In this document: positions 35,186 to 44,135 of the stretch, one piece after another
How the letters are laid out: the number at the start of each line of letters is the position of its first letter
Position numbering within the stretch: the first letter of the stretch is position 1
From: Sphingosinicella terrae
GTDB lineage: Bacteria > Pseudomonadota > Alphaproteobacteria > Sphingomonadales > Sphingomonadaceae
Direction: 5' to 3'
Length of the DNA: 64,000 nt
Assembly (NCBI RefSeq): GCF_003347635.1
Contig: NZ_QDFY01000001.1
Location: 620,001-684,000 of the forward strand
Notes under the pieces: generated by a model
Database searches by the model: none
Told to the model about the DNA's origin: nothing
The model's input: only the letters and a program-made list of their open reading frames with translations
Program-made: the position numbers and the translations under genes

Positions 35186-37443
35186 GCCCCCGACGCCCGG
35201 AGGTCATCGGTCAGCTGGGTCGCGAAACCCACGCGTTCGCCAAGGCTGGCGAGCACGCCGGCCCCCTGTTCGGCTTCGGGCCGCAACATCAGGCGATGAA
35301 GCCAGTCGCTCGAGGTGAGCAGACTTGGCAGGTCATGAGCGGGCAGGGCCTCGCTGAACAGGAAGCCCTGGATCTCGCCGCAGAGTTCGTCCTGCAGGTA
35401 GCTGAGCTGCTCCGTCGTCTCGACTCCTTCTGCGACGCAGTTGAGCCCGAGATTGCGCGCGAGGTTCAGGATGGACTGCACCACGGTCGCCGTCGTCGAA
35501 TGGGTGGCGAGATCGCGCATGAACGACCGATCGATCTTGATCCGGTCGAGCGGGAATCGGCGCAGATAGGAAAGCGAGGACCAGCCGGTTCCGAAATCAT
35601 CGACCGAAAGCGTCACTCCCAGCGCCTTCAACCTGCGCATCGTGCCGACGGTGACGTCGGTTTCGTCCAAGCTGAGACTTTCGGTCAGCTCGAGCTCGAG
35701 CCAGTGCGGCTCCAGGCCCGCCGCGCTCAGCGATTCCTGCACGGTCTTCACGATGTCGCCCCGGTAGAATTGCTGGGCCGAGACATTGACCGCGAGGCGC
35801 ACGGGCGGGATGCCCTGTCGCTGCCACTGCGCGTTCTGCCGGCAGGCCGTCTGAAGCACCCAGGCGCCAACTTCAGCCATCATCCCGAGCTCCTCGAGGA
35901 TGGGGATGAACTGTGCCGGCGCGATGAGACCCTCGGTCGGGTGGTTCCATCTCAGCAGGGCTTCGAGGCCGGCAACGGTCTTGGTCGCGAGCGAGATCTG
36001 CGGCTGGTAGTGAAGCACGAACTCGCCGCGCGACCACGCCCCCCGCACATCGTTCGACAGCAGGTGCCAGCGCTGGGCCGCGGCGTTCAGCTCGGGCGTG
36101 AAGAAGCGTTGCGTGTTCCTTCCGCTTTCCTTCGCATGGTACATGGCGATGTCGGCCGCCCGGAGCAGGGCGCCCCCATCTTCGCCGTCGCCCGGATAGA
36201 CGCTCACGCCGATGCTGCAGCCGATGCGCAAGTCCAGGTTTCCGATAACGAACGGGTCGGCAAGGAGGCCACGGATCTTCTCGGCGACGATCGCGGGGTC
36301 TTCCGCGTTTTCGAGGTCGGGCAGAATGACGACGAATTCGTCACCGCCGATGCGAGCGGCCGTGTCGGTCGCTCGCAGCGAAGAGCGAAGACGAGCGGCG
36401 ACGCCTTCGAGAAGCTTGTCCCCGATATGGTGGCCCAGCGAATCGTTTATATGCTTGAAATGGTCGAGGTCGAGCATCAGCACGGCCGCGCGCTTGTGAT
36501 TGCGGCGGGCGTTCGCCATTGCCATCTTCAGCCTGTCGGCGAGAAGAAGCCGATTGGGCAGGCCGGTGAGGGCATCGTGATGCGCCATGTAGAGAGCGCG
36601 GGCCTCGGCGGCCCTGCGGTCGCTGATGTTGCGGAAGCTGAACTGCACGATGGGACTGCCATCGGCTTCGTAGCAGCTCCCGACCACCTCGACGGCGATC
36701 GGCGATCCGTCGCCGGATTGGAGAACCCAGTCGTCATATTTGATCGAACCGAATTCGTGCAGGTCCGAGAGGCATGATTTGGCTGCGCCGACCGCGCGGA
36801 AGCTGCCGATCTCGTTCAGCACGCGGCCGACCAGCAAATTGCGCGGCAATCCCACCATGGCGACGAAAGCCGGATTGGCATCGGTTACCTCGCCGGAAAG
36901 GCTGTCCAGCAGCAGGATGCCGTCGGTGGCGGTTTCGAAGAGGCGTCGATATTGCAGCTCTGAGGCACGCAGCGCCGACTGGGCCGCGCGCCTTGCTCCC
37001 ATCTCGTTCTGAAGCTCCAGATTCTGCGCGGCCAGCCGGCGCTGGACGCTGCGAAGCTCGATATGGGTCCGAACCCGCGCCAGCAGTTCCTCGTTCTGAA
37101 ACGGTTTGCTGACATAGTCGACGCCGCCCGCGGCGAAGGCCGCGACTTTATCGTGGATGTCGATCAGCGCGGTCATGAAGATGACCGGTATCGCGCTCGT
37201 CGCCGCACCCGACTTCAATCTCCGGCAGGTTTCGAACCCGTCGAGGCCCGGCATCATGACATCGAGCAGGATCAGGTCAGGCTGCACGAATTCTGCCCGC
37301 TTGATCGCTTCCGCTCCGCCCTGCGCGACGATCACTTCGTAGCCATGGTCCTCGAGGTGGTCGACGAGTACCCCGAGGTTGATCGGATTATCGTCGACGA
37401 TGAGGATAGTTTTCGGCGTCTGCATTGTAGTTGTACCGCTCAT
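35182..37443 (-). CDS. REC-PAS-GGDEF-EAL c-di-GMP signalling protein
   Basis: A 753-residue protein: receiver (11-128; Asp61), coiled-coil linker, PAS (about 160-275), GGDEF (290-445) and EAL (460-705). Both output domains look competent. The active site is GGDEF (366-370) with an inhibitory I-site RATD five residues before it. The EAL motif reads LEALLRWN with later DDFGTGWSSL. It could therefore make or break c-di-GMP depending on phosphorylation. It overlaps both neighbours by ATGA. The HK encoded upstream is the likely phosphodonor. Confidence 0.92.
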   Translation of the reverse strand: MSGTTTMQTPKTILIVDDNPINLGVLVDHLEDHGYEVIVAQGGAEAIKRAEFVQPDLILLDVMMPGLDGFETCRRLKSGAATSAIPVIFMTALIDIHDKVAAFAAGGVDYVSKPFQNEELLARVRTHIELRSVQRRLAAQNLELQNEMGARRAAQSALRASELQYRRLFETATDGILLLDSLSGEVTDANPAFVAMVGLPRNLLVGRVLNEIGSFRAVGAAKSCLSDLHEFGSIKYDDWVLQSGDGSPIAVEVVGSCYEADGSPIVQFSFRNISDRRAAEARALYMAHHDALTGLPNRLLLADRLKMAMANARRNHKRAAVLMLDLDHFKHINDSLGHHIGDKLLEGVAARLRSSLRATDTAARIGGDEFVVILPDLENAEDPAIVAEKIRGLLADPFVIGNLDLRIGCSIGVSVYPGDGEDGGALLRAADIAMYHAKESGRNTQRFFTPELNAAAQRWHLLSNDVRGAWSRGEFVLHYQPQISLATKTVAGLEALLRWNHPTEGLIAPAQFIPILEELGMMAEVGAWVLQTACRQNAQWQRQGIPPVRLAVNVSAQQFYRGDIVKTVQESLSAAGLEPHWLELELTESLSLDETDVTVGTMRRLKALGVTLSVDDFGTGWSSLSYLRRFPLDRIKIDRSFMRDLATHSTTATVVQSILNLARNLGLNCVAEGVETTEQLSYLQDELCGEIQGFLFSEALPAHDLPSLLTSSDWLHRLMLRPEAEQGAGVLASLGERVGFATQLTDDLRASGA

Positions 37444-39755
37444 GGCTCGACGATCTGCTTCTTCTTCGAATGTTTCTCAATCAAGCTGAGAATCGTTGAT
37501 GACTGGTATGTCCTTGCGAGTTGCTGGATCTTGTCAGCGAATGGACGGTAGCTTTCGTCGATTTCCTTGAGGTGATCAGCCTGCCTCCGTATGGCTTTCA
37601 TATTTCCCGAAAGCGCAATCTTCATCAGTGACTCGATCTGGTCTTCGGGAATCTCGACGATCTCTTCGGCATCCGGGCCGGGATCCGCCTTGTCCTCTTC
37701 GTCGCCCTTGCTGACCCACTTGATTCGGAGGTGCTGGACCAGGGCCTTGACGAGGTCGTCATATTCGACCGGCTTGGTCAGGAATGCGTTGGCCCCGGCG
37801 GCGAGGCTTCGAGTCTGAACGTCCTGGGTCGCGCTGGCCGAGATCACGATGATCGGAACCGATTTCAGGGACTCCAGCTCGCGGATCTTTTGCGTCGCCT
37901 CGAAGCCGTCCATCACAGGCATCCTGATGTCCATGAGGATCAGGTCCGGCTGCAGGGCCTGCGCCTGCTCGACTCCATCGAGTCCATTCTCGGCTTCGCT
38001 GACCCGGAACCCGAGCTGGCCGAGCGAGTCCGCCAAATAGGCGCGGTTCGCTTGCGTGTCGTCGACCACGAGGATGGTCCGCGGCCGGCCGGAATAGCCC
38101 GTGATCCTATCCGGGGCGTTGGCTGGCGTGTCATCGCCGACGGACGACAGGGGAAACTCGACGTCGAACCAGAAGCGGCTGCCCTCACCGAGCCGGCTGG
38201 ACACCTGGATCTTGCTGTTCATGAGCCCGATGAGCTGACCGCTGATGTTCAGGCCCAAGCCGGTTCCGGCCGATCGCCGTTCGGCGTCGCCTACCTGCTC
38301 GAAGCGGCGGAAGATGAACTTCAGCTCCTCCTCGGCGATGCCGACGCCGCTATCGGCGACGGCGAACCGCAGAGTGGCGGTCGCGCTTCCGGTAGCAAGG
38401 GATTGGACTTCCAGCCGGACCTGCCCATAGCTGGTGAACTTGATCGCGTTGCCCAGCAGGTTGATCAGGACCTGGCGCAGCCTCTTCTCGTCGGCGGTCA
38501 CATAGGCGGGGAGATCCTGCGGAAGGCTGCAGTCGAAATCGAGCCCTTTCTCCTCGGTTCGCACTCTCACCATGTCGGCAATGCCCTGGAGGAAGGGACG
38601 CAGGCTGATCGGGGCCGGACACAGCTCGAACTTTCCGGCCTCGATCTTCGACAGATCGAGTATGTCCGTGATCAGCGTGAGCAAGTGAGAGCCGCTCTGG
38701 TGGATGGTGCGCGCCGCCATCGTTTGCCTCTCGCCGAGCGCCCCGTCCCGTTCGAGCAGCTGCGCGTAGCCGAGAATGGCGTTGAGCGGGGTGCGAAGCT
38801 CGTGGCTCATATTGGCGAGAAATTCGGACTTGGCTCGGCTGGCCGTCTCCGCAGCGGTCTTGGCAATCTCCAACTCCCGGCTCTGCTGCTCGACGCGGCC
38901 GAGGCGCTGGGCTTCCAATGCCTGGTTCCTGAAGGTTTCGAGAGCCTTCACCACCGCGCCCAACTCGTCGCGGCGCGCGAGACTTGTGATCTCGATTCCG
39001 TAATCGGCGTTGGCGAGTCGCGACGTCGCGTCGGCGATCTTTCGGATCGATCGCACCGTTGCCGAACCGACCATGAAGGTGACAGCGCCAATGGCGGGGA
39101 GGGCCAGAAGCGCGAGTATGCTGAAGATGGTGACGACCGCCAGCACGTGGGCACGAACGGCTTCGGCGCGACGGGCAGCCTCGTTCGTGCCATGCTGGGC
39201 GATCTGGCCGATCCGCGTCGACACAAGCTTCGCATTCTCGCGGAACGGCTCGAGCATCATTGCCGCGCTGGCGAAGTTCACGCCGAGCATCGACGTGACC
39301 ACGTCCACCGTCGCGGAATATTCGTCGACCTTCGTCCTGACGTCCTTGAGCTGAGTCAGGTTCGCCCGCCCGATATCGCTGTCTTCGAGCCGGGCGAGGT
39401 CCGCGCTGATATGCTCCAGATCCGTCCTGATGCGGGCGGCTTGCGCGGCGACATCGCCGGCGCCGGGATTGGCCGCCTCGTTGATGAAGAGCCTGGCAAG
39501 CTCCGCGTCGGCCGTCTCGAAACGGGCGGCGATCTCCGACAGCCGAGCGGCCTCCGGCATCGCCACCTGGACGATATAGTCGGTGTGCCCCTGGACGTTC
39601 CTCAGCGCAGAAACCTGGACCACGGCCATGACCAACAGCAACAGCACCGCGACCGCCGGCGTGACCCCGAACTTGGCGATGAGCGGCCAATCCGAGAATC
39701 GACGCACGCGACGTGCGGCATCGAGCGCAGGCGCCGCTGCGATGAAGGTCGGCAT
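37440..39755 (-). CDS. Membrane hybrid histidine kinase with HAMP domain
   Basis: A 771-residue sensor. TM1 (about 28-51), a periplasmic helical-bundle domain (52-203), TM2 (about 204-232), HAMP (233-287), coiled coil, HisKA with His318 in FLANMSHELRTPLNAIL, HATPase (INLLGNAIKF, ADSGVGIAEE, GTGLGLNISG) and a receiver (558-675; Asp609). The tail (705-771) is helical. It sits between a TonB receptor/YfiR-like pair and two receiver-bearing output proteins, so it is well placed to pass a periplasmic signal to them. Its ATG shares a base with the receptor's stop (TGATG). Confidence 0.9.
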   Translation of the reverse strand: MPTFIAAAPALDAARRVRRFSDWPLIAKFGVTPAVAVLLLLVMAVVQVSALRNVQGHTDYIVQVAMPEAARLSEIAARFETADAELARLFINEAANPGAGDVAAQAARIRTDLEHISADLARLEDSDIGRANLTQLKDVRTKVDEYSATVDVVTSMLGVNFASAAMMLEPFRENAKLVSTRIGQIAQHGTNEAARRAEAVRAHVLAVVTIFSILALLALPAIGAVTFMVGSATVRSIRKIADATSRLANADYGIEITSLARRDELGAVVKALETFRNQALEAQRLGRVEQQSRELEIAKTAAETASRAKSEFLANMSHELRTPLNAILGYAQLLERDGALGERQTMAARTIHQSGSHLLTLITDILDLSKIEAGKFELCPAPISLRPFLQGIADMVRVRTEEKGLDFDCSLPQDLPAYVTADEKRLRQVLINLLGNAIKFTSYGQVRLEVQSLATGSATATLRFAVADSGVGIAEEELKFIFRRFEQVGDAERRSAGTGLGLNISGQLIGLMNSKIQVSSRLGEGSRFWFDVEFPLSSVGDDTPANAPDRITGYSGRPRTILVVDDTQANRAYLADSLGQLGFRVSEAENGLDGVEQAQALQPDLILMDIRMPVMDGFEATQKIRELESLKSVPIIVISASATQDVQTRSLAAGANAFLTKPVEYDDLVKALVQHLRIKWVSKGDEEDKADPGPDAEEIVEIPEDQIESLMKIALSGNMKAIRRQADHLKEIDESYRPFADKIQQLARTYQSSTILSLIEKHSKKKQIVEP

Positions 39756-41818
39756 CAGAACGTCGCTCGCACCGTCGCCCAGAAGCGACGCTCGGACGGG
39801 ACAGGAGACAGATCGACGGAGGCGGCATCGGTCAGATTCTCGCCGCTCAGCTCCAAGCTGAGGCTCCTGCCGACCTGAAGGGCGAGCTTGGCGTCGACCG
39901 CGAGGCTTTGCGAAAGCCGCGTGAGCTCCAAGCCCGAGCCCTGCGCGATGACCTGCGACGTGGCGGAATTATAGCGCGCAGCGACCGTGCCCAGCCAAGG
40001 GCCCCGCTCATAGCTGAGCTGGACCCTGGCCTTGTGCTCGGGCGTCGCGCGATCGAGCGCCAGCGGCAGCTGTATGCCCTGGAATTGTCGCGCCGGCTCC
40101 TGGCTGGACTCGGTCCAGGTATAGTCGAGGAGCCAGGAGAGGCCGTTATCGCCCCGGTGAGCCGCGGATGCCTCGATGCCGAGGGCGCGGAAGCTTCCCA
40201 CATTGTCGAAGTCGAAGAAGATGAACGGATATTGGGGCGGTGTCGCGCGGGGCGGCATCTGGCCCGCCGGCGTGCTCATGATGTGGGCCGAACGGTTGAA
40301 GAAGGCGTTCACGTCGAGCTGGATCTGCGCGGCCTCGATCCTGTGCGACAGCCCGATCTCGCCGCTCCAGACGATTGACGGGCTCAACGACGGGTCGCCC
40401 GCGACCACCACCGGCAGGAGCGGGGTGGGGATCACGAAGCGCGAGGCCAAGGCGAACAGGGAAGGGGCCTGCAGTCCACGAGCGACGACCAGGCGCAAGG
40501 CCGTCGATTCGTCGACCTGGTAATGAAGAGCGCTATTGAGGCTCCACTCGGTGATCGATCGGCGGAAATCTGTCTTGTCGAAGATCGTCGGCTGGTCGAC
40601 GATGCCAATCTGCCGAAGCTGCAGATGATCGACTCGTCCCGCCAGGGTGAGAGTCAGCGCTTCGGTCGGAGCGGTCTCCCACATGCCGCTGACCGCCAAC
40701 AGGTCATAGGCGGTCGCCCCCGGATAGCCCGGCTGCTGCGTCAGGCGGTTGTGCCGATATTCGGTGCCGATCCCGAAGGTGTTGGACGTTCCCGCCGGGA
40801 CGACGAGCTTCGAGGACAGGACGGTGACTTCATTGTCCAAGTGAAGACCGAACGGAGGGAAGCTGATCGGCCCCCGAATGTCCGACGCGTTCCGGTAGGC
40901 CGTCGCCGCGAGAACGCCCCAGCCGAGGTCGTGCGAGATGCGACCGCCGAACGCATGGAACCTCTGGCGCGACGGGTTGAGCTGGAGGACGTGGAGGAAA
41001 TCGTTGCTCCGGGTTTCGGAATAGTGGCCGCTCAGCACGGCCTGGGTCCCAACGCCGAGCTGGCCGTAAACCTCGCCCGCGACCTGGAGCCGCAACGGGT
41101 CTTCGGCGGCATCGCTGGCAGGAGCGAGCGGGGAGCGCGCAAGTGCGTCCAGCTCGTCCCAGCGACTATAGCCGGCGGAGAGCCGGACGCCGAAGTCGCT
41201 GCCGAGCGCAAAGGCCGCGGAACCGGAGAGGCGGGCATAGCCTTCGGTGCCGATATCGGCCGAGGCCGTGACGCGCTGCGTCGTCAGCGGGTTGACGGTG
41301 ACGATGTTGATCACCCCGGAAACCGCGTTGAAGCCGAAAAGGGCGCTGTTCGGCCCCTTGACGACTTCGATCTGCTGGATCTCGTCCAGCTCGACGCCGA
41401 TCGAGCCCCAGTTGGTCATCCCATAATGGTCGAGATAGACCTGGCGGCCATTGACGAGGACGAGCAGCCGGGGATTGAACGGCTGCACCCCGCCGCGCAC
41501 GGCGACGTCCGACTGATTGGCCGTCCAGCGGGAGACGTCGATGCCGGCATAGGCGCGCAGAAGATCGACGAGATCGCGCGCGGGCGATCGCCTGATGTCG
41601 TCTCGCGTGATGATGAGGAGCGCCGCAGGGGCGTCGGACGCCCGTTGCGGCTGGCCGGTGACGCTCGTCGTCACGGATTCGCCGAAGAGATCCTGGAGCC
41701 CTTGGTGATCGAGCTCCTGCGCTCGTGCCGTCCCTGCGACGCTGATCGCGGCCGATGCCAGCAGCGCCGCTCTCCAGTGGCGGGTTCCTCCCAGAGGAAA
41801 CGTGCGGCGCATCTTCAA
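39755..41818 (-). CDS. TonB-dependent receptor-like outer-membrane protein
   Basis: A 687-residue protein with a signal peptide (cleavage near ARAQ). Next comes LFGESVTTSVTGQPQRASDA, the N-terminus of a receptor subgroup often encoded beside YfiR-type genes. The plug (about 55-175) contains VAVRGGVQPFNPRLLVLVNG and IEVVKGPNSALFGFNAVSG, followed by a beta-barrel ending in a terminal Phe. No metal- or sugar-specific motif identifies a ligand. Its position before a sensor kinase suggests a sensing as well as transport role. Confidence 0.88.
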   Translation of the reverse strand: MKMRRTFPLGGTRHWRAALLASAAISVAGTARAQELDHQGLQDLFGESVTTSVTGQPQRASDAPAALLIITRDDIRRSPARDLVDLLRAYAGIDVSRWTANQSDVAVRGGVQPFNPRLLVLVNGRQVYLDHYGMTNWGSIGVELDEIQQIEVVKGPNSALFGFNAVSGVINIVTVNPLTTQRVTASADIGTEGYARLSGSAAFALGSDFGVRLSAGYSRWDELDALARSPLAPASDAAEDPLRLQVAGEVYGQLGVGTQAVLSGHYSETRSNDFLHVLQLNPSRQRFHAFGGRISHDLGWGVLAATAYRNASDIRGPISFPPFGLHLDNEVTVLSSKLVVPAGTSNTFGIGTEYRHNRLTQQPGYPGATAYDLLAVSGMWETAPTEALTLTLAGRVDHLQLRQIGIVDQPTIFDKTDFRRSITEWSLNSALHYQVDESTALRLVVARGLQAPSLFALASRFVIPTPLLPVVVAGDPSLSPSIVWSGEIGLSHRIEAAQIQLDVNAFFNRSAHIMSTPAGQMPPRATPPQYPFIFFDFDNVGSFRALGIEASAAHRGDNGLSWLLDYTWTESSQEPARQFQGIQLPLALDRATPEHKARVQLSYERGPWLGTVAARYNSATSQVIAQGSGLELTRLSQSLAVDAKLALQVGRSLSLELSGENLTDAASVDLSPVPSERRFWATVRATF

Positions 41819-42342
41819 ACCTCCGTGACGAGCATGAGAAAGCTCGTATTGAATCTAAGATTGGCGGCTCGGGCGGCCGCTCGGCTGACGAGGATCTGGA
41901 TCCTCCCCCCCGAGCTGATCGACATGACGCATTGGCCCGAGGTCGCGCAGCGACGATCGGAGCTGACGGTGAGGATGGACCGCGGTCCAGCAGCCGCAGA
42001 GACCCGGCCATAATTGATGCCGCGCGTGACGAACGCCACGCGGGCGCCGTCGAGCTGGGCCAAGGCGTTCGAGGCCACCATCCGCGGCCGCAGGGTGACT
42101 CCACCGGCCCTTATCCCGGAGCGGAGCGCACGCTGCATCGCCTCGGCCTCGGCGACGGAAGCCTGATTGCCCGGCTCGTAGACGATGGCTACCGTGATCG
42201 AGCCCGAGAAGGGAGGAACGAGAAAGGAGAGCGCACGGCCTAGAACCTGGATCGTGTTGTCCGAGCGTTGGGCGGCCGCGCTGCTTGTGAGGGTCGGCAT
42301 GACGAGCACAGCGGACGCGATGAGCAGTCGAAAGTGTATCAC
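41815..42342 (-). CDS. YfiR-like periplasmic protein (DUF4154)
   Basis: A 175-residue secreted protein beginning at GTG 42342, with signal peptide cleavage near SAAAQ. The pattern of the C-terminal half fits the YfiR/HmsC-type DUF4154 family: ILTVSSDRRCATSGQCVMS (Cys132 and Cys138, a likely disulfide), then GGRIQILVSRAAARAANLRF and a final hydrophobic strand. In Pseudomonas, YfiR represses a membrane diguanylate cyclase from the periplasm. Here it heads an operon whose fourth gene is a GGDEF-EAL protein. Similarity is by pattern, so moderate certainty. Confidence 0.7.
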   Translation of the reverse strand: MIHFRLLIASAVLVMPTLTSSAAAQRSDNTIQVLGRALSFLVPPFSGSITVAIVYEPGNQASVAEAEAMQRALRSGIRAGGVTLRPRMVASNALAQLDGARVAFVTRGINYGRVSAAAGPRSILTVSSDRRCATSGQCVMSISSGGRIQILVSRAAARAANLRFNTSFLMLVTEV

Positions 42343-42707
42343 GGCCGTCCCGGGCTCCGAGATTGGTGTCTACTGGCAGCCCGATTGCTAACGAAGAAAA
42401 TCTAAATTTCAGTGCGACTTAGTCTAGGTATATCTACTTACGTGCCGGGCCGCGCCGCGACGGTTCTTCGCGAGGCCAAGGCTCGTGGTCGTGAATGGAT
42501 CGGCCCGACGGCGCACGAGGCCTTGCATCGACCGGGTGAAGCCGAGACGTGGCCGAAGGCTCCTCCTATCTCCTTGCACACCGGCTCTGATGGGTAGGCC
42601 CGGCGCGTTCCCTAAGGTCGTCCGGTCCATGGCGGGTCGACCGAAAAGACCGCCGGCACGGCGGCATCGACTGCGGCGAACGCTCGGCATGGGTGTTTGC
42701 CGCGGAT
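42343..42707. other. Intergenic region upstream of the five-gene signalling operon
   Basis: This 365-base gap between the tRNA and the YfiR-like gene contains an AT-rich patch (about 42385-42440) in an otherwise GC-rich setting, where the operon promoter probably lies. I cannot place -35 and -10 boxes with confidence. Short open frames here that read into the tRNA are artefacts. No gene is supported. Confidence 0.4.
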
Positions 42708-42797
<90 letters not shown>

Positions 42798-43011
42798 GGG
42801 CGCGTCGCGATAGCGCCGGGGCGCCAAAAATGTCAAAGAGGGATGGCTTATGCCGTCGAGGCGGCCGGCTGACCTTCCTTCGCGACCATAAGCTCGGGCG
42901 CGCACGCCATCTTCGTCCCCAGCGGCAAGGCGCTGCAAAAAATCGCCGGTTCGCGCTGGGATCGCCCGCCTTCACGTCCGGTCAAGCTCCTGCCATATAG
43001 GCCGAAGACAG

Positions 43012-44112
43012 ATGAGGATGAGCATGCGTAAGCTTTTGATCGTGGCATCGGCACTGCTGGTGATCGGCGTGCCCGCCGCGCGTTTCGAACCAGGCGGATC
43101 CGGCGAGGGCCCGGTCAAGGTGGAGGTCGAGGCGGCCGCGCAGGCGCAGGGGTCGGGCAGCGGCCTCAGCCAGGCCGGCTTTCAGGCCTTCCTTCCGCAA
43201 TTGCGGGCGGAGGCGCAGCGCGCCGGAGTAAGCCGCGCAACGCTCGACCGCGTCTTCCCGACGCTCACCTTCTCGTCGCGTACGATCGAGCTCGATCGGG
43301 CCCAGCCCGGCGGCGCCGCCGGCTCGAGCGCGATCCCCGCATTCGCGCCCTATCTCGCGCGACACGTCACCCCGACCCTGACCAGCCGCGGCCGCTCGCG
43401 CTACGCCGAGAATGCGGCGCGGCTCAACGATATCGGCCGGCGCTACGGCGTGCCGCCGTCGGTGCTCGTCGCCATCTGGGGCAAGGAGACGAGCTTCGGC
43501 AGCATCACCGGGGACTTCGACCTGCTGAACTCGCTCGCGAGCCTCGCCTACGAGGGCCGGCGGCGGGACCTGTTCACGGGCGAGTTCATCGCCACCTTGA
43601 AGATGATGGACCGGGGCTTCCCACGCTCGCAGCTGGTCGGCAGCTGGGCGGGCGCCACCGGCCAGTCCCAGTTCCTGCCGAGCGTCTATATCCGGCTCGG
43701 CGTCGACGGCGACGGCGACGGCCGCGCCGATATCTGGCGCAGCCATCTCGACGCACTCGCTTCGATCGCCAACTATCTGCGCAGCGCCGGTTGGCGCCCC
43801 GGAATCCCCTGGGGCGTGGCGGTCAGCGTGCCCGCCGGCTTCGACCGCGCCGCCATTGCCACCCGTCTGCAGTCCCCGCGCTGCCCGCGGGTGCACGAGC
43901 GCCACAGCCGCTGGCTATCCGCCGCAGAATGGCGCCGGCGTGGCGTCGCCAACAGCCTGCCCGACGGTACGCTGGCGAGCCTGCTCGAGCCCGACGGTCC
44001 GGGGCGGACCGCCTATCTTCTCACCACCAATTACCGCACCATCCTCGACTATAATTGCTCGAACTTCTACGCGTTGACCGTCGGCCTGCTCGCCGATTCG
44101 GTATCCCGCTGA
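43012..44112 (+). CDS. Lytic murein transglycosylase (MltB family)
   Basis: A 366-residue periplasmic enzyme that cleaves peptidoglycan between MurNAc and GlcNAc with formation of a 1,6-anhydro end. After a signal peptide, the SLT_2 domain runs about 50-350. The catalytic Glu159 lies in AIWGKETSFG, followed by DLLNSLASLAYEGRRR and GSWAGATGQSQFLPS, all hallmark motifs. No C-terminal peptidoglycan-binding domain is present. Three in-frame ATG codons lie at the start (43012, 43018, 43024); the third has GAGG close before it. Confidence 0.93.
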   Translation: MRMSMRKLLIVASALLVIGVPAARFEPGGSGEGPVKVEVEAAAQAQGSGSGLSQAGFQAFLPQLRAEAQRAGVSRATLDRVFPTLTFSSRTIELDRAQPGGAAGSSAIPAFAPYLARHVTPTLTSRGRSRYAENAARLNDIGRRYGVPPSVLVAIWGKETSFGSITGDFDLLNSLASLAYEGRRRDLFTGEFIATLKMMDRGFPRSQLVGSWAGATGQSQFLPSVYIRLGVDGDGDGRADIWRSHLDALASIANYLRSAGWRPGIPWGVAVSVPAGFDRAAIATRLQSPRCPRVHERHSRWLSAAEWRRRGVANSLPDGTLASLLEPDGPGRTAYLLTTNYRTILDYNCSNFYALTVGLLADSVSR

Positions 44113-44135
44113 AGTATCGAGGTTTTGACAGAGAG

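Noticed and set aside
37731-39878. Open frame of 715 codons on the plus strand opposite the HAMP kinase
   Set aside because: Antisense shadow of a kinase with intact H, N and G boxes.
42848-43054. Minus-strand frame of 68 codons upstream of the lytic transglycosylase, ending PLGTKMACAPELMVAKEGQP
   Set aside because: The composition is plausible, but its start would lie inside the transglycosylase signal peptide and no ribosome binding site or family is recognisable; not strong enough to call.
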